Positions 22,865 to 37,800 of a stretch of DNA of 64,000 nt are shown piece after piece (the first letter of the stretch is position 1; the number at the start of each line of letters is the position of its first letter). The stretch covers positions 394,501 to 458,500 of the forward strand of contig CALYLW010000426.1 in NCBI GenBank assembly GCA_944989445.1. The letters are read 5' to 3'. The notes beneath the pieces were generated by a model, which saw only the letters and a program-made list of their open reading frames with translations, was not told where the DNA came from and searched no databases. The position numbers were made by a program, and so were the translations under genes. The stretch is from Ampullaceana balthica (taxonomy: Eukaryota > Mollusca > Gastropoda > Lymnaeidae).

Positions 22865-25800
22865 CTATTTCTTTCTCTCCAACAAAATTTTAGCCAAGTG
22901 TATAAGTGCACTCTGGGCATCTGACTTGACGAAATCTTGTAAATTTTTAATGGCTTCTTTACTATGTTGTAAGGCAAGCAGCTTCGTCTGTTGTATTCCA
23001 TCACTCTAGAGGGATCAGTGGTTAAAGAAATATTTAACTCACTTTGTGACTGCTGGAGACTCACTTTCCAAAAAATAAAACTGATTTCTGGAAGTTATTA
23101 TAGTGGCTAACAAATCAAAATATATTCAATATAAATTACAGTGTTTCCCAACTTTACAACATAAGAATAAAACATAATTTAACTTTATAAGGTTCTTAAG
23201 ATTTTTTTTTAAAAAACTCCTTAATTAAAGAGGACATGGAAGTAGAAGGATTATCATGAACCAATAAAATTGTTTTAATAAAAGGGACAAATTTAATTTC
23301 TTTTTTAAAAAATATATTTCTTTGCTTAGATTGGTGTTCGTTTATTCTTCATTAATGCCCCAATGTCAGTGAGGGCTAAAATAAAACTATGACAAATTAT
23401 GACTAAAGCTTTGGATGTTAAGTTCTCATTTTTGGGGGGTTTTGTTTATATTAAGTATTTTACCTTAGCAACAAAATTTCTGGCCTGTTCAACATCACCT
23501 TCCTCGGAAAACCTTCTCATTATCATAGCTTTTAATGCAGGGTACTAAAAAAGAAAATTAAGTTTATGAAAGTTTTTACAAAACAATTAATTTTGTCAAC
23601 AAATTATGTCTGCTCAGAGGTTACCTTTTTTTTTAACAATGACTTTGTGAATGAAGAATTGGGTGACTGCAAAGATGCATTTTGCAAATAAGTGATATTG
23701 TGCTATTTAATAGCAATATTTCATTCTAATTAAGTTTGATGAACTAATTTTACTAAATTATATGGTAATGTGTGATTTATATTCATTTCATTTTTAATTC
23801 TGGTAATTAAAGTTTTATTGGTAAAACTAAATATTTTATTAATTTTATGTTACATGATTATTTTTTTTAATTTGCCTGGCTAAATTTGATTTTATATTTT
23901 TTAAGCTATGTATTCTGTAATTGTGGAATAAATGTAGACAAAGATGTAATTGGTAATTCTATATTTAATATTTGGTAGCAAAAGAAAAGACATTTATATA
24001 TTCATTTTTTTAATTTTCATATTGAAATCTCTCTTTAAAGTTTAATTTAAACTTTCTGAAATTAAAATATATATAATTATAAATTGACAATTTAAATTAT
24101 AATTTATAAAAGAGCTGACCTCTTGAGCAGCAAATAAGACAGGAGCAGTGGCTAAACCTAGTTTGAGATCAGCAGCAGTAGGTTTGCCCATCACCATATC
24201 ACTTGAGATGAAGTCCAAAAGATCATCAACAAGCTGATTAAAGACAAGTATGACAGTGAAATTTCTTTTTAACAAAACCAAAAAACAAAAGAAAAGTCCT
24301 AATCCTGCAAGCAAAACTTTAAAACTACACCAGAGCTGGGACCAGAAAATGTTTATAACTAAAAATTATAATATAAAATAATAGTGTAATGTATCGATAC
24401 TACAAATTTGAATGATCCTTATCACAAACCTTATTGATAAAAAAAAAGGCAAATATTTTTTTAATTACAAAATACGTCGTCATTTTTAGAACATACATAT
24501 TATATTAACCACCGCATTTCAAAACTGAAATAACTTAAACAACAATAAAATTTAAGAATTTTTCCCTTTTAAAAATTGAATTCCAGGAAAAAACTTAATC
24601 TCCTTGAGCAGGGGTCAGGAAACCATAGCTCGCGAGCCAGATGTGGCTCTATTGATGGCTGCATCTGGCTCTCAGACAAATGTGCGATTATTTAAAAAAA
24701 ACATGTTTATTGAGACTCCTTTGATCTGCATATAAAAAAACAGCATTACAATGTTATTAAAAAGAATTCAGAGATATAATTATTGTACTTTTAGAGTTGA
24801 AATTACATAAAATGCACACATTTACTAGAATTTTTAGTTTTAAACCTAATGTATGGCTCTCACAGAATTACTTTTCAAAATATGTCGCGTTTATGGCTCT
24901 CTCAGACAAAAAGTTTCCCGAGCCCTGTCCTAGGGCATCAAAAAATTTAAGGTAATAAATCTAATGCCTTAGAACTGAAATATTGCTGCACTATGAAAAA
25001 AACAAAAGGCAATGAAGTATACATATTTTTGCAAGCACTCTCAGTAAAAATCTCATTTGAGGACCTTAAAGTTAAAGGAATTTTTTTTTATAATTGAAAT
25101 GAGTCTTCAAGTATTTTCATTTTTTAGATTTTATTTTATAATACATATTACAGACGCTCCAGCTAAATTATTGTGTCATACTTTTATTCATGGTTTTATG
25201 TATAGTCTTGCATTTTTATTAGAGTTTTAAATGTTTATATTGTGTTGGTTTTTCTGGTTTGATAATGCAAACCATCCCTAGCCTGGATGCCAGAAAAGAT
25301 GGAGGGTTTGTATGTTTGATGTTGCAAATGGAACAAGAAAAGTGATTATTGTTGCATTGTATTTCCAAGTTAGAATTTCCAGGAGGCTGTAGAAACTCTG
25401 ACTAAATTTTTTAAAATCTACAGATGTATGTAGCTGCCAGTTAAAGTGTAAATGTAAACAAACTATAACAAAACTGTCACAAATGGTACAACTAATTATT
25501 TTCAAGCTATGTAGTGTATCAAATAACTTACATTCAATAACTGTAAATCAAATATGAGTCTTCTTTCATAACAGATCACTTTATAATTTAGTATGATAAT
25601 ATAATATGGTACATTTTTCCTGATTTAATATGCACATAAGATTGATTGACAAAGGTAACAAAATGTCATTACATTCATTATACATAATAAACACACAGTC
25701 ATATTAAGAAAAGTTTTCCATATTAGATCCTACCATACATGTATTACATTGTTTCTTAAATCTCCATTTTTCTCTCTCTGCAGTTAATCTTGCACATAAA

Positions 25801-28800
25801 TTATATTTCCTTTTTAAATATCATTCAAAAGTTTCTTCTATTATGATATTATAATGATGATTATAATTCAAAACTTTATATTTACTGAATGCTCACCACC
25901 AAAAAATGTATAATTTCATTCTTAATGTCTTCTCTACATGTTTACATTTTAAAGTATAGTTGCCAAGGACTTGTACTCAATTATTCAAAAATTTTAATAA
26001 AACAAAAACCATTACAAATTCCAAACATGTCTGTTTTAACTAATAAAAATATTTTAATTACACACCTGCCATGCAATGCCCAGATTTTTCCCATATTGAT
26101 AAGCTTGTTCTATCATATCTTCATTACATTTCCCAAGAAGTGCAACCTGCAAACAAAAATTTTAATACAAACTTTTATTCCTGATTTTGTGTGTGTGTGG
26201 CTATGCCTTGCCTGGGTAGTAAAATTGTTCCCAGGTACCCGTGAAAATGTGACTGCAATGTCTATACCAATTTTGGCCAATTTATCAGATTAACATTTCG
26301 TTTGAAATATATGCTGTGAAATACGTTTAACACGAAAACGCTCAAAAAGATATATTTGTCAACGTGAGATAAAATACGGTCCCGATAATCTACAATGCAT
26401 TTTGATACACCTTTTATCTCTGAATATGAAACAAAATTCACTCAACACAAAAAGATTTTGGTTCTTTGAGGCGGTGTTTTGTGCTTTTATTATATGACAG
26501 GACGCTAACTTTAAAATGCTTTAAAATGCACCGACTGAGACGAGCCATTATTGTTTATCAAACCCCCCCCCACTCACTCCTCCCTCCACTCTTATCCCAA
26601 CAATACTTTAAAAAATCCTAATCTTTTATTGGTTTTAAAAAAATATTTCAGTCGTTCAACGATTTTCAATGTGATAACAAAAATAAATGCAAGTTTGTTT
26701 GTTTTTAAACATCTGGACAGAAACAAAGGCTTGACAATAATTTGGGATTGATTTAAATTTTAAAAGTTGAAAGGAGCGGTAGGTTTGTAAATGGCTGGTA
26801 ATATAAACTGTCACCACTCGCCAGTAGGTTGGGCCATGCTAAATGAAGCACCTCGAACCTGCTGAAAACAATTACAAACCCACACTGTTTCCATTCCCTT
26901 GTGTCTCTTGTGTTTGTTAACACGTCAAGGCCAAACAGAAAAAACTTTTTTTAATATGACGGACCAAGTTGTCGGTATTTAAAGTTACTTTATTTAAATA
27001 GTTACTACCGCCGCCTAGTGGATGCTAACATTCAAGATGGGTTTATATGACCTGACTGAACATTACATCATTGTTGTTGACATTTTGTTTGAATTTTCAG
27101 TTTACCGTAGTTTTACTTTATGAGTATGACGAATGCATTTACAGCAGGAATAAAAGTTTGTAGTGCATTAAACTTCAGTATATTACTGGAAGAATGCCGT
27201 TGGCCACTGTGTGAAATGAGGTGCATGTATTTTGGCTAGGTTGCATTGTATAGCGGTCATAACGGTAAAAATTATGCGGAGTTATGAACGGGTACCTGAC
27301 TGGGTACCCGTTCAAAATTTGGACAGGTACCGGGTGGCTTTTTTCAATAATATTGACAGCCCCGAATAGCAGCTCAACATACTTCATATTTTCTCAGTGC
27401 CACCTATGGGTCGATGTTGCTTCCAAATATTCACTAAAATGTTCTCAAATGTAGCTGGCTTATAAAAGGGCCTTGGGGTGTCTCATGTATAAGGGCAACA
27501 TCAAGTCAAGAGACTTTCAATCACTCACTAATTAAATTTCAGACTTTGCAAGCATGTGACATAACAGAGTGAAAATTGCATGGAAAGATTTTGCAGTCTA
27601 AATATAAATACATATATTATGAGATTAGCATAAAATATTTTAATAAAATGTTGAACCTTAGGAATAATGATGAAATAATTTTTTGTTAAATACTTACAGC
27701 TTGACAGGTTTTGGCAATGAGGCTTGCAGTTTTCATAAAAGTTTTCTTTAAATAATTTGAGAATCGTTCTTCTTCACTTTCTTCAGAACCAAGCTGCATA
27801 AACTCACCTGAAATAATTTATAAATAAGAACACATTGGGATGAAATTAGTAACTGACAGTGGATCATTTATTTTTAAGTTTTAAATGTCCAAAAAAACTC
27901 AAAAACATGAATAAGCTCAAAACCTTAAATCCATTTTTATATTATCTTTTATTTTCAATGGGTTCAGAAGAGTAAGAAGAAAAGACTTGTCAAATAAGTG
28001 AAAAATTAAATCTTACCACTAACCAAGTCACCTAAAATTGAAGAAAAGATAGTTATTGCTTCTGGACTTCCTGTTGAGGCAAGTTTAATACATGCCTGAG
28101 AAAGAATGTAGTCCCCAACAAGGATGGACTGAAATGACAAACACAATTTTTAAGGCAAAAAATAAAACCAATAATCTTCTTAATATTCAATGTTCTTTTA
28201 AGAGCAAGATTAATTTTATTGATTTACTGACTTTTTTTTCTCCATAAATAGAATTTAAACTTGGCTGTCCCCTTCGAGTGTCTGAGCCATCAATAACATC
28301 GTCATGTATAAGAGTAGCTGTGTGAAGCATTTCTGCTACAATAGCAGCTATCTTCTGATTCTCGAAAATGCTGTTGAGTATAAATTATCTCTTTAAACAT
28401 TTACATTTTACTTGGGATTCTATAAATGCCAACAAACTGCTCAAATGTTACAATAAAGTCAATTTAGGAGATTATAGTCCTATCAACTCATGTTTGCACA
28501 TTGGTATTTTATTCTTAAATGAAATAAAATAGTTAATGGTCATAATAAAAAATGATTCATGTTTGACAGCTCCAATTTAGATTTGCATGAGCTAAAAAAA
28601 ATAATTTATGTTGATTCTCGTTGAGAATTTAAGTTGTAATAAAAAAATTAATGATTTTAAAATAAGTTTCAGATTTCAATTAAGTGTTTACATGTATCTT
28701 GCCTGAGATTTTAAAAAAAAACTCTAACCATTTTCTTGTAAATATTCATTAGAATAAACTTTCAAACTTACAACAAAAATACCCACAAATTTTAATTAAT

Positions 28801-31800
28801 AATGAAAAATTAACAATAGTTTGTTTATAAGTGATAATTTCAACATTCTCAATATGAAAGTTGTCTAATAAAATTTTGAATAAATCAAACAATTTTAAAC
28901 TTACTATATAAAATAAATACACTTTTTTTAAAACATGTTATCGGTAACTGGTCCCTTTTATTAATATAGAATGTAACTCAAAAATAGTTAGGAATCTTTA
29001 TTTCATTGAGTAAGAGAAAAGAATGCAAGGTTTGGTCAAACCTGAACGATAAAAAAACAAAGTCATAAGTTGTTTTCAAAAAATGATTTTTTATTATCTT
29101 ACTTTCAACTACAAACAAGACAGCTGTTTCAAATCTATTACCTATCACCGAAATTGTTGGAAATGTTGCAAGCCTTTGACATAAGTAAGGCCACAAGTGG
29201 CCGAATCTTTTTCCCCTCTCCTTGAAATGAATACTGTACCATTGTTTTGAGTGGTGGTTCTTGTGCTTTGAAACTCTAGAAACAAATAATCAGTAAAGCT
29301 TATGGCTACATCAATAAGAAATAAGTTAACTTTATTTGAATATAATGTATATAATATTATGGTAACTAATCCTTGTATGACACCCTTTGGTCTGCAAAAG
29401 ATGCTGGATTTAGCTCCTTAATTTGCAGCTCTTAGTGCAAAGACTACATTAATTTTGTTATTAATTTTATAAATAGCAAATTGTTTCTTTTTTTTCTCCT
29501 GTATTATATAATCAATGTGTTGATCATTATGTCTCCTGTGTATGTTGTATATAATCAATGTTTTGATCATTCTGTCTCCTATGATGTTGTATCAATTTTT
29601 TGATCATTCTGTCCCCTTGTATGTTATATAATCAATGTTTTGATCATTCTGTCTCCCCTATGTATGTTGTATATAATCAATGTTTTGATCATTCTGTCTC
29701 CCCTATGTATGTTGTATATAATCAATGTTTTGATCATTCTGTCTCCCCTATGTATGTTGTATATAATCAATGTTTTGATCATTCTGTCTCCCCTATCTAT
29801 GTTGTATATAATCAATGTTTTGATCATTCTGTCTACATCTATGTTGTATAATCATGTTTATCATCGTCTACTATCTATGTATTAACATGTTTTGATCATT
29901 CTGTCTCCTATCTATGTTGTAATCATGTTTTGATCATTTCTACTATCTTTTGTATAAATCAATGTTTTGATCATTCTGTCTACTATCTATGTGTTATAAT
30001 CATGTTTTGATCATCTGTCTCCTGTGTATGTTGTATATAATCAATGTTTTGATCATTCTGTCTCCCTATGTATGTTGTATATAATCAATGTTTTGATCAT
30101 TCTGTCTACACTATTGTATTATCAGTTTTGTCATTCTGTCTCTATCTATGTTGTATATAATCAATGTTTTGATCATTCTGTCTCCTATCTATGTTGTATA
30201 TAATCAATGTTTTGATCATTCTGTCTACTATGTATGTTGTATATAATCAATATTTTGATCATTCTGTCTCCTATCTATGTTGTATATAATCAATGTTTTG
30301 ATCATTCTGTCTACTATCTATGTTGTATATAATCAATGTTTTGATCATTCTGTCTCCCCTATCTATGTTGTATATAATCAATGTTTTGATCATTCTGTCT
30401 CCCTGTGTATGTTGTATATAATCAATGTTTTGATCATTCTGTCTCCCCTATCTATGTTGTATATAATCAATGTTTTGATCATTCTGTCTCCTGTGTATGT
30501 TGTATATAATCAATGATTTGATCATTCTGTCTACTATCTATGTTGTATATAATCAATATTTTGATCCTTCTGTCTCCTGTGTATGTTGTATATAATCAAT
30601 GATTTGATCATTCTGTCCCCTATCTATGTTGTATATAATCAATGTTTTGATCATTCTGTCTCCTGTGTATGTTGTATATAATCAATGATTTGATCATTCT
30701 GTCTCCTATGTATGTTGTATATAATCAATGTTTTGATCATTCTGTCTACTATCTATGTTGTATATAATCAATGTTTTGATCATTCTGTCGCCTATCTATG
30801 TTGTATATAATCAATGTTTTGATCATTCTGTCTCCTATCTATCTTGTATATAATCAATGTTTTGATCATTCTGTCTACTATCTATGTTGTATATAATCAA
30901 TGTTTTGATCATTCTGTCTACTATCTATGTTGTATATAATCAATGTTTTGATCATTCTGTCGCCTATCTATGTTGTATATAATCAATGTTTTGATCATTC
31001 TGTCTCCTATCTATCTTGTATATAATCAATGTTTTGATCATTCTGTCTACTATCTATGTTGTATATAATCAATGTTTTGATCATTCTGTCTACTATCTAT
31101 CTTGTATATAATCAATGTTTTGATCATTCTGTCTACTATCTATGTTGTATATAATCAATGTTTTGATCATTCTGTCTACTATCTATGTTGTATATAATCA
31201 ATGTTTTGATCATTCTGTCTCCTATCTATGTTGTATATAATCAATGTTTTGATCATTCTGTCTACTATCTATGTTGTATATAATCAATGCTTTTGATCAT
31301 TCTGTCTCCTATCTATGTTGTATATAATCAATGTTTTGATCATTCTGTCTACTATCTATGTTGTATATAATCAATGTTTTGATCATTCTGTCTCCTATCT
31401 ATGTTGTATATAATCAATGTTTTGATCATTCTGTCTACTATCTATGTTGTATATAATCAATGTTTTGATCATTCTGTCTCCTATGTATGTTGTATATAAT
31501 CAATGTTTTGATCATTCTGTCTCCCTATGTATGTTGTATATAATCAATGTTTTGATCATTCTGTCTCCCTATGTATGTTGTATATAATCAATGTTTTGAT
31601 CATTCTGTCTCCCCTATGTATGTTGTATATAATCAATGTTTTGATCATTCTGTCTCCCCTATGTATGTTGTATATAATCAATGTTTTGATCATTCTGTCT
31701 CCCCTATGTATGTTGTATATAATCAATGTTTTGATCATTCTGTCTCCCTATGTATGTTGTATATAATCAATGTTTTGATCATTCTGTCTCCTATCTATGT

Positions 31801-34800
31801 TGTATATAATCAATGTTTTGATCATTCTGTCTCCCTATGTATGTTGTATATAATCAATGTTTTGATCATTCTGTCTCCCTATCTATGTTGTATATAATCA
31901 ATGTTTTGATCATTCTGTCTCCCTATCTATGTTGTATATAATCAATGTTTTGATCATTCTGTCTCCCTATCTATGTTGTATATAATCAATGTTTTGATCA
32001 TTCTGTCTCCTATCTATGTTGTATATAACCAATGTTTTGATCATTCTGTCTCCTGTGTATGTTGAGGGAGTTTGTGAAGTGGGATACAGATAAGTTATTT
32101 TGACTTTTAGAAACTCCAAAATACTCAAATAAATTATATAATTTTTAGTCAATTTGTAATAGTAAATCTTTTACGTCTACTGGCACTTCAAATACACTTT
32201 GTAAATTATTATTATTTTAAAGTCTAATTTAACTAAAATTTTGTCTGCTTAAAATAAAATTCTGATTTATGGTAATTTGGACACACCTAGAGAATACCTT
32301 AAAGGTAAGAGGCTCAACTCCTAATGTACACTTTTTATAGCTTAAACCATTTTACTTACATAGTGGTGTAAAAAAAAATATGCTTTTTTAAAAATTTATT
32401 ACACTAAAGGGGCCATGCATATATTACGTTCGCAATGAGGGACGGGGGGGGTGTGTAAATTAACAGGATTTTGCATACGGATGCGTACGGGGAGGTTAGG
32501 AGGGGTCTAGACTGAATGTGTATGTACACACAACAAATTTAATTTGCATAATACTAAGCCTTGTGACCAGAGCCGTCTTTACACCATTTTGGGCCCCAGG
32601 GCAAAGAAATAGTGTTGGGCCCCTCCCCCACAGGAATAAAAAAATAAATATACATAATATATATAAATAAACATATTCCCTATGCGTTAAGACATAAACG
32701 GCTCGGGCAGAAGACTGGTTGAAATCTCACACATTAGATTCTCAACTGTACTTCAGTCAGCAAGGAGACGTTGCCAATGTTGGAGGGGTTCTCATATGAC
32801 ATGCACTTCCATTGTTCAAGGGAGTGGGCATAGTTAAAATGCCTTCATACTAAGCACCTCTGACCTCTAGAACACCACAAAGCATTCTGAATGCCATTTA
32901 GTAAGGTTTATATTTCAAACTACTGCGTTTCAGACACTGCATCCTTGGAAGCAGCTGTCAAAAAGTTGGAGTGAAAATAAGCATCTAGCGTTAGGTCTAT
33001 ATGTGACAGTTGTAAGATGTGATGGATCTGAAGGCACGGGCTGGTGTTAGAAAACATAACCTGTCTCTCTAGAAAAATAAGTATAGATTGAACTTGAACT
33101 ATCCCTTAACCCGTTGTTGAGTCGTTGGGGCACCATCGTGAACTGCTCACTAACACACGCAATTTGTCACGGTCCTGTGCTGCCCTTTGAGAGTCGCTGA
33201 ATGACAGGCCAGTCCACTCTTTGATATCGTCCTCCCGTCTCTTCTTTTGTCTGCCTCTTTTCCTTCCTCCCTGGACTGTGCCTTGTAATATGGTTTTTGC
33301 GAGACCTCCAGTTCTTGTCACGTGTCCGTACCATCGTAATTTCCTCTTCTTAATTGATGTGAGTAGGTCCTTGTAGGGGCCAATGACAGTACTTATTGTG
33401 TTGCGGACCGCTTCGTTTGTGATGTGCACTGTGTAGGAGATGTTCAATATGGCCCCTAGATACTTGAAGGTGGAGACTTCTTCGAGTTTTTGCCGTTTAT
33501 CCGAATCTCCCTTGTGAATTTACTATTAGCCATGACCTTGGTCTTTTCTGCGTTAATTTCCATGCTGTAGGCCTTTGCTGTTTTCTCTAGCTTTGCGAGG
33601 AATTCTTTTAGTTCGTCCTCGCTACCAGCTAGGCCGTCAATGTCATCGGCGAAGCGTAGGTTGGTTATACTTCTCCCTCCGATGCTGACTGTTCCGACAT
33701 GGTCTTCTAGCACATCTGTCATGATCCTTTCAAGGAAGAGGTTGAAGAGGATGGGGGAAACTAAACATCCTTATCTGCTCTGTTGTAAAGGTTCTTGATC
33801 ACTTCAATAATGTTTGCATTTATGTTGAATTTGTGCATCGTTGCCCACAGTGCCGCATGCCACACTATGTCGAACGCTTTTTTAAAGTCTATAAAGACAT
33901 GATAGAGGTCACTCTGGTGTTGGAGATGTTTTTCACAGAGAACTCACAGGTTAAAGATTTGCTCCGTTGTGCTTCTTCCTGTTCTGAAGCCCGCCTGCTC
34001 TTCTGAAATGATTTGCTCTGCTTGTGGTTTCAGTCTGTTCAATATGATCATAAGCATGACTTTGCTGGGGTGACTAATCAGGCTGATTGTACGGTAGCTC
34101 TGACACATCTGTAGATTACCCTTTTTTGGGAGCGTGATAACCAGCGATTGCGTCCAGGGGGTTGGCCATTTCCCTGTCTGCCAGATCTTGTTGCACATGT
34201 TAGTTAGGATGTTTATTACGGGGTCACCTCCTGCTTGAATCAGTTCGCCCGGGATGTTGTCCGCTCCATCTGATTTCCCCTTCTTCAGTTTTTGTACAGC
34301 CAGCTCCACTTCGTCACGGAGAATAGAATGCATGTCTGTGTTAGTTGACTTTGGGCAGTTGAGCACTGACGCATCGCCTTTGGAGTCTTTATTGTACAGC
34401 TCAGAATAGTATTCGGTCCATCTTCTGAGAATTTCTTGTTCTTCTGTGATACATTTTGCGGATTTATCTTGTATGGTTGAGATACAACCTTGTTTGGTGG
34501 ATGTCAAGTCTTTAACAATTTTGTAAGCCTTCCTTGAATTGTTCCTTAGTACATTTTCATCGATGTCAGAGCATTGTTGTTCTATCCATTCCTTTTTTGC
34601 TTTTACCATATCTTTCCTGATCTTTTTATTGATTTCTCTGTATCTGGGTGCTCCTTCTGCAGTATTCTTTACGCTCTTAAGTTTTCTTCTTTCATCACAT
34701 AGTTCCAGAATATTAGAGGAGACCCATGGTCTTTTAATTGCTCGCTTCTTACCAAGTACTTCTTTTGCTGCTTCAATTATTGTGGTATGAAGGTATCAGT

Positions 34801-37800
34801 GACTAGGTCTATGTCCATGTCCGTTTCTGACTCATATAGTGTGTGAGTGCACAAATTTTCTCCATGGTTACCTGAAGACTTCTTCGATTTCTGGGTCTTT
34901 CAGTTTGTCCAGTCAAAGCGTATCGTGGATTGCTTTGTTTTGCTATCTTTTTCAGTGGAGATGGAAGTCATCAGCACCAGATTATGTCACTGCCGATATC
35001 TGCTCCAGGGAAACTTCTAGTTCTAGCTGTTTTAATACACGATTTGAATCGTTTTCTGACCCGTATGTAATCTATCTGTTACTATGTTCCCCGTCGGGGC
35101 TGTGCCAAGTCCATCTTCTGATTTTTTATGTTGCCAATTGTGTTAGCTAGCAGAGGTTGTTATATCTTGCAAATTCCAGAGATGAAGTCCTCTATCATTG
35201 GTCAGATCATTGCAAGAGCGTCCGCAAGTATCTGCCCAGTTGGTCCATACATCTACTCCAATCTTCGCGCTCCAGTCTCCTTGACGACATAAGTCTTTCC
35301 TTGCTGTTTGATCACGATGTCTGTACTTGTCATAAAAGGCCTCTACTTCACTGTCATCGTGGCTGGTTGTAGGAGCATATATCTGTATAATTGTGATATT
35401 GAAGCTATATCTGTATAATTGTGATATGAGGGTGTGGCTTTCAGCCGAATGGTGATAATGCAGGCTGGAGACAGGGCGACATCCAATGACCAAGTTTGTT
35501 ATATTTTTATGGATGAGGAATCCAACTCCATGTTCATGTCTGTCCTCCCTGTCGCTAAAGTAGATCTTGTGTCCTTCCTCTGTTGAAAGTTCACCAAAGC
35601 TTTTCCATCGGGTCCACATAGATTACTGTTCCACATAGATTAATTTTCCACAAGCCAAGCAGCTGTTTAATTGAAGCTTAACACCAGTAATGGAGTATAT
35701 AGATATATATATATTGGTTACAGGCAATGTGTGAAATCAGGCATTCTATTGAATGCCTAGGCAATGTATAGAATGCCTGATGGTTTCAGGCAAAGTATGA
35801 AATTTGTAAAACTTTTGCACACTTTGCCTATGCATTCTATAGAATGCCGGATTTCGTTTAGGCAAAGTGTAAATAGAGCACAACAAAAGACTTTATTGAT
35901 AATTACGTATTTTAAAGTGTAAGTAATACAAAATAAAACACATGATGTACGCTCTGTATTATTTTTTCGAGGTCTTCCTCTGTTTCCACATCTTGTAAAT
36001 CATCGTCAGGTAAGGACGACGTTGTGAGGCCTACTTTAGCTCTGCAGCCAAAGAGAGCTTCATATGGTGATCTTTTAACCCCAGAATGAAAAGCTCTGTT
36101 CTTCTCGAGTTGGATGAACCGTAACCCCTCACTTCAGTGGCCAGTTATTTCATCTTGCATCCAAGCACACAACATATTTTTGATATCCTGGTTAGCTTTT
36201 TCGACGCTCCCATGGCTTTGTATGTGGTGCGGCTTACAATGAATGATCTTCAAGGTGGGCCAGTACTCCTATAGGCTGCTTACCACACTGATTGCAAATT
36301 CCCTGCAGTTATCGGACTGTAGAATCATTGGAGCACCAAGCAACGTAAATATGTCTACGAGCTGGTATGCTACTTCTTTTGTCCTCTTTGTCTTCAGGGC
36401 CCTGAGAACCATGAACTTGGTGGGATGATCTTGATACACCATTATAAACTTGTATTCCCTATCAGGATGGGATTGAAAGTCGATGAGGTCGACCTGCCAA
36501 CGAGAGTTGAATTCATAAAAAGCCATTGGCTTGACCACAATGGCTTTTTTTTACGCCTTTTTGTTTTTTCTGGCAAGGTTCACTATGGTTAATACACAGT
36601 TCAATATCATGACGGATAGTGCTCTTGTATTTGGGTGAAACTTCTTTCAACATTCTGTAACGTCCTCCATAACCAATGGCCAAATGGGCTTTATGAAGTA
36701 CGTCACATTCGGAGTCCGCGACGTAAAACAGAATGGCACTCACGACTTTTTTAACAGGGTGGATCAACTTACTCTTATTTACTACCATCATGACATCATA
36801 GTGTTTCACCAGCCAATCGTCCCATGGTTTTTGCTTAATGGTGGTCTTAGCCATTTTCACATCGTCCACCAACTTTTGTTAACAGTTTTGGTTTTAAAAA
36901 GCGATGTTTTTAGCAGCATTGGCTCTTCCTTTAGATAACTCATTGTAGAACCATCATTGCATGTCAGCATGGCGTGATTCCTGTCCTAGCAATACATTCT
37001 CTTCCGACATGGTCACACAGCAATCAAAGGGGAAACGTTATGGGAGAACGTCTGTGGAATATCAGCCGTGGGATAAAAACTGACGTTGTGAGAAGAATTT
37101 TGGCTAAACGCTGTCTTACAATAAATTTCAACACTCACAGGCTTCGATCACCATCATCAAACAACGACCAAAGCGCCACCACCAACATTAGTGGCTGAAA
37201 AAATGGCAGGGGTAGACCAATTACATACTTTGCCGACAATAACTCGCATTCTATAGAATGCCTTGGCAATGTATGAAATAGCAATCATTTCATACTTTGC
37301 CTGAAACCATCAGCCATTCTATACATTGCCTAGGCATTCTATAGAATGTCTGAATTTCACACTTTGCCTGTAACATATATATTAATCAGAGTCTCTCTCT
37401 CTCTCTCTCTCAGAGCTCTGTCTCTCACTGCGTGGAACACACACACTTATAAATTCTTTTCTCTGTGACACAGAGCAGACAGTTGTCCAGTGGTGTTTAA
37501 TTTTAAGACATTTTTCTATTCAAAAGGATATATTCACTTTTATCACAAGGTCAAGGTGAGTGAATTATTTATTACCTGAGAAGAGAACATTGTGTGATTT
37601 TTGGCATAATTAATATTACTGTTACAAACATAACTACACATTTACACATAGTAAAAGGCACCAAATGCAGTGTTTTTATATTAATTTAACAATTTCTATG
37701 CTGGGGAAATGTTTTTCTCTTCACCTAGTAAACAAGATGAAAACAGAGCTTATTTATTGCTTTTGTTAGCTGTGACAACTTTTAATAGTCTACCGTGCGC

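Noticed and set aside
26551..26751. 66-codon frame in PDSS1-A intron 6
   Set aside because: No domain, no conservation with the intron of copy B, low-complexity start in a C run.
29600..31900. Several open frames of 60-108 codons on both strands with a 14-15-residue repeat
   Set aside because: They exist only because satellite units of 45 bp keep the frame. They start and stop where unit length changes and have no splice or gene context.
29495..32065. CRISPR-like array
   Set aside because: Repeats are contiguous with 4-8-base variable linkers, not unique 25-40-base spacers, and the context is an animal intron.
36269..36872. Host gene for a KRAB-A domain-containing 2-like protein
   Set aside because: The integrase lies between long inverted repeats and carries an in-frame stop and frame breaks, so it is a transposon remnant.
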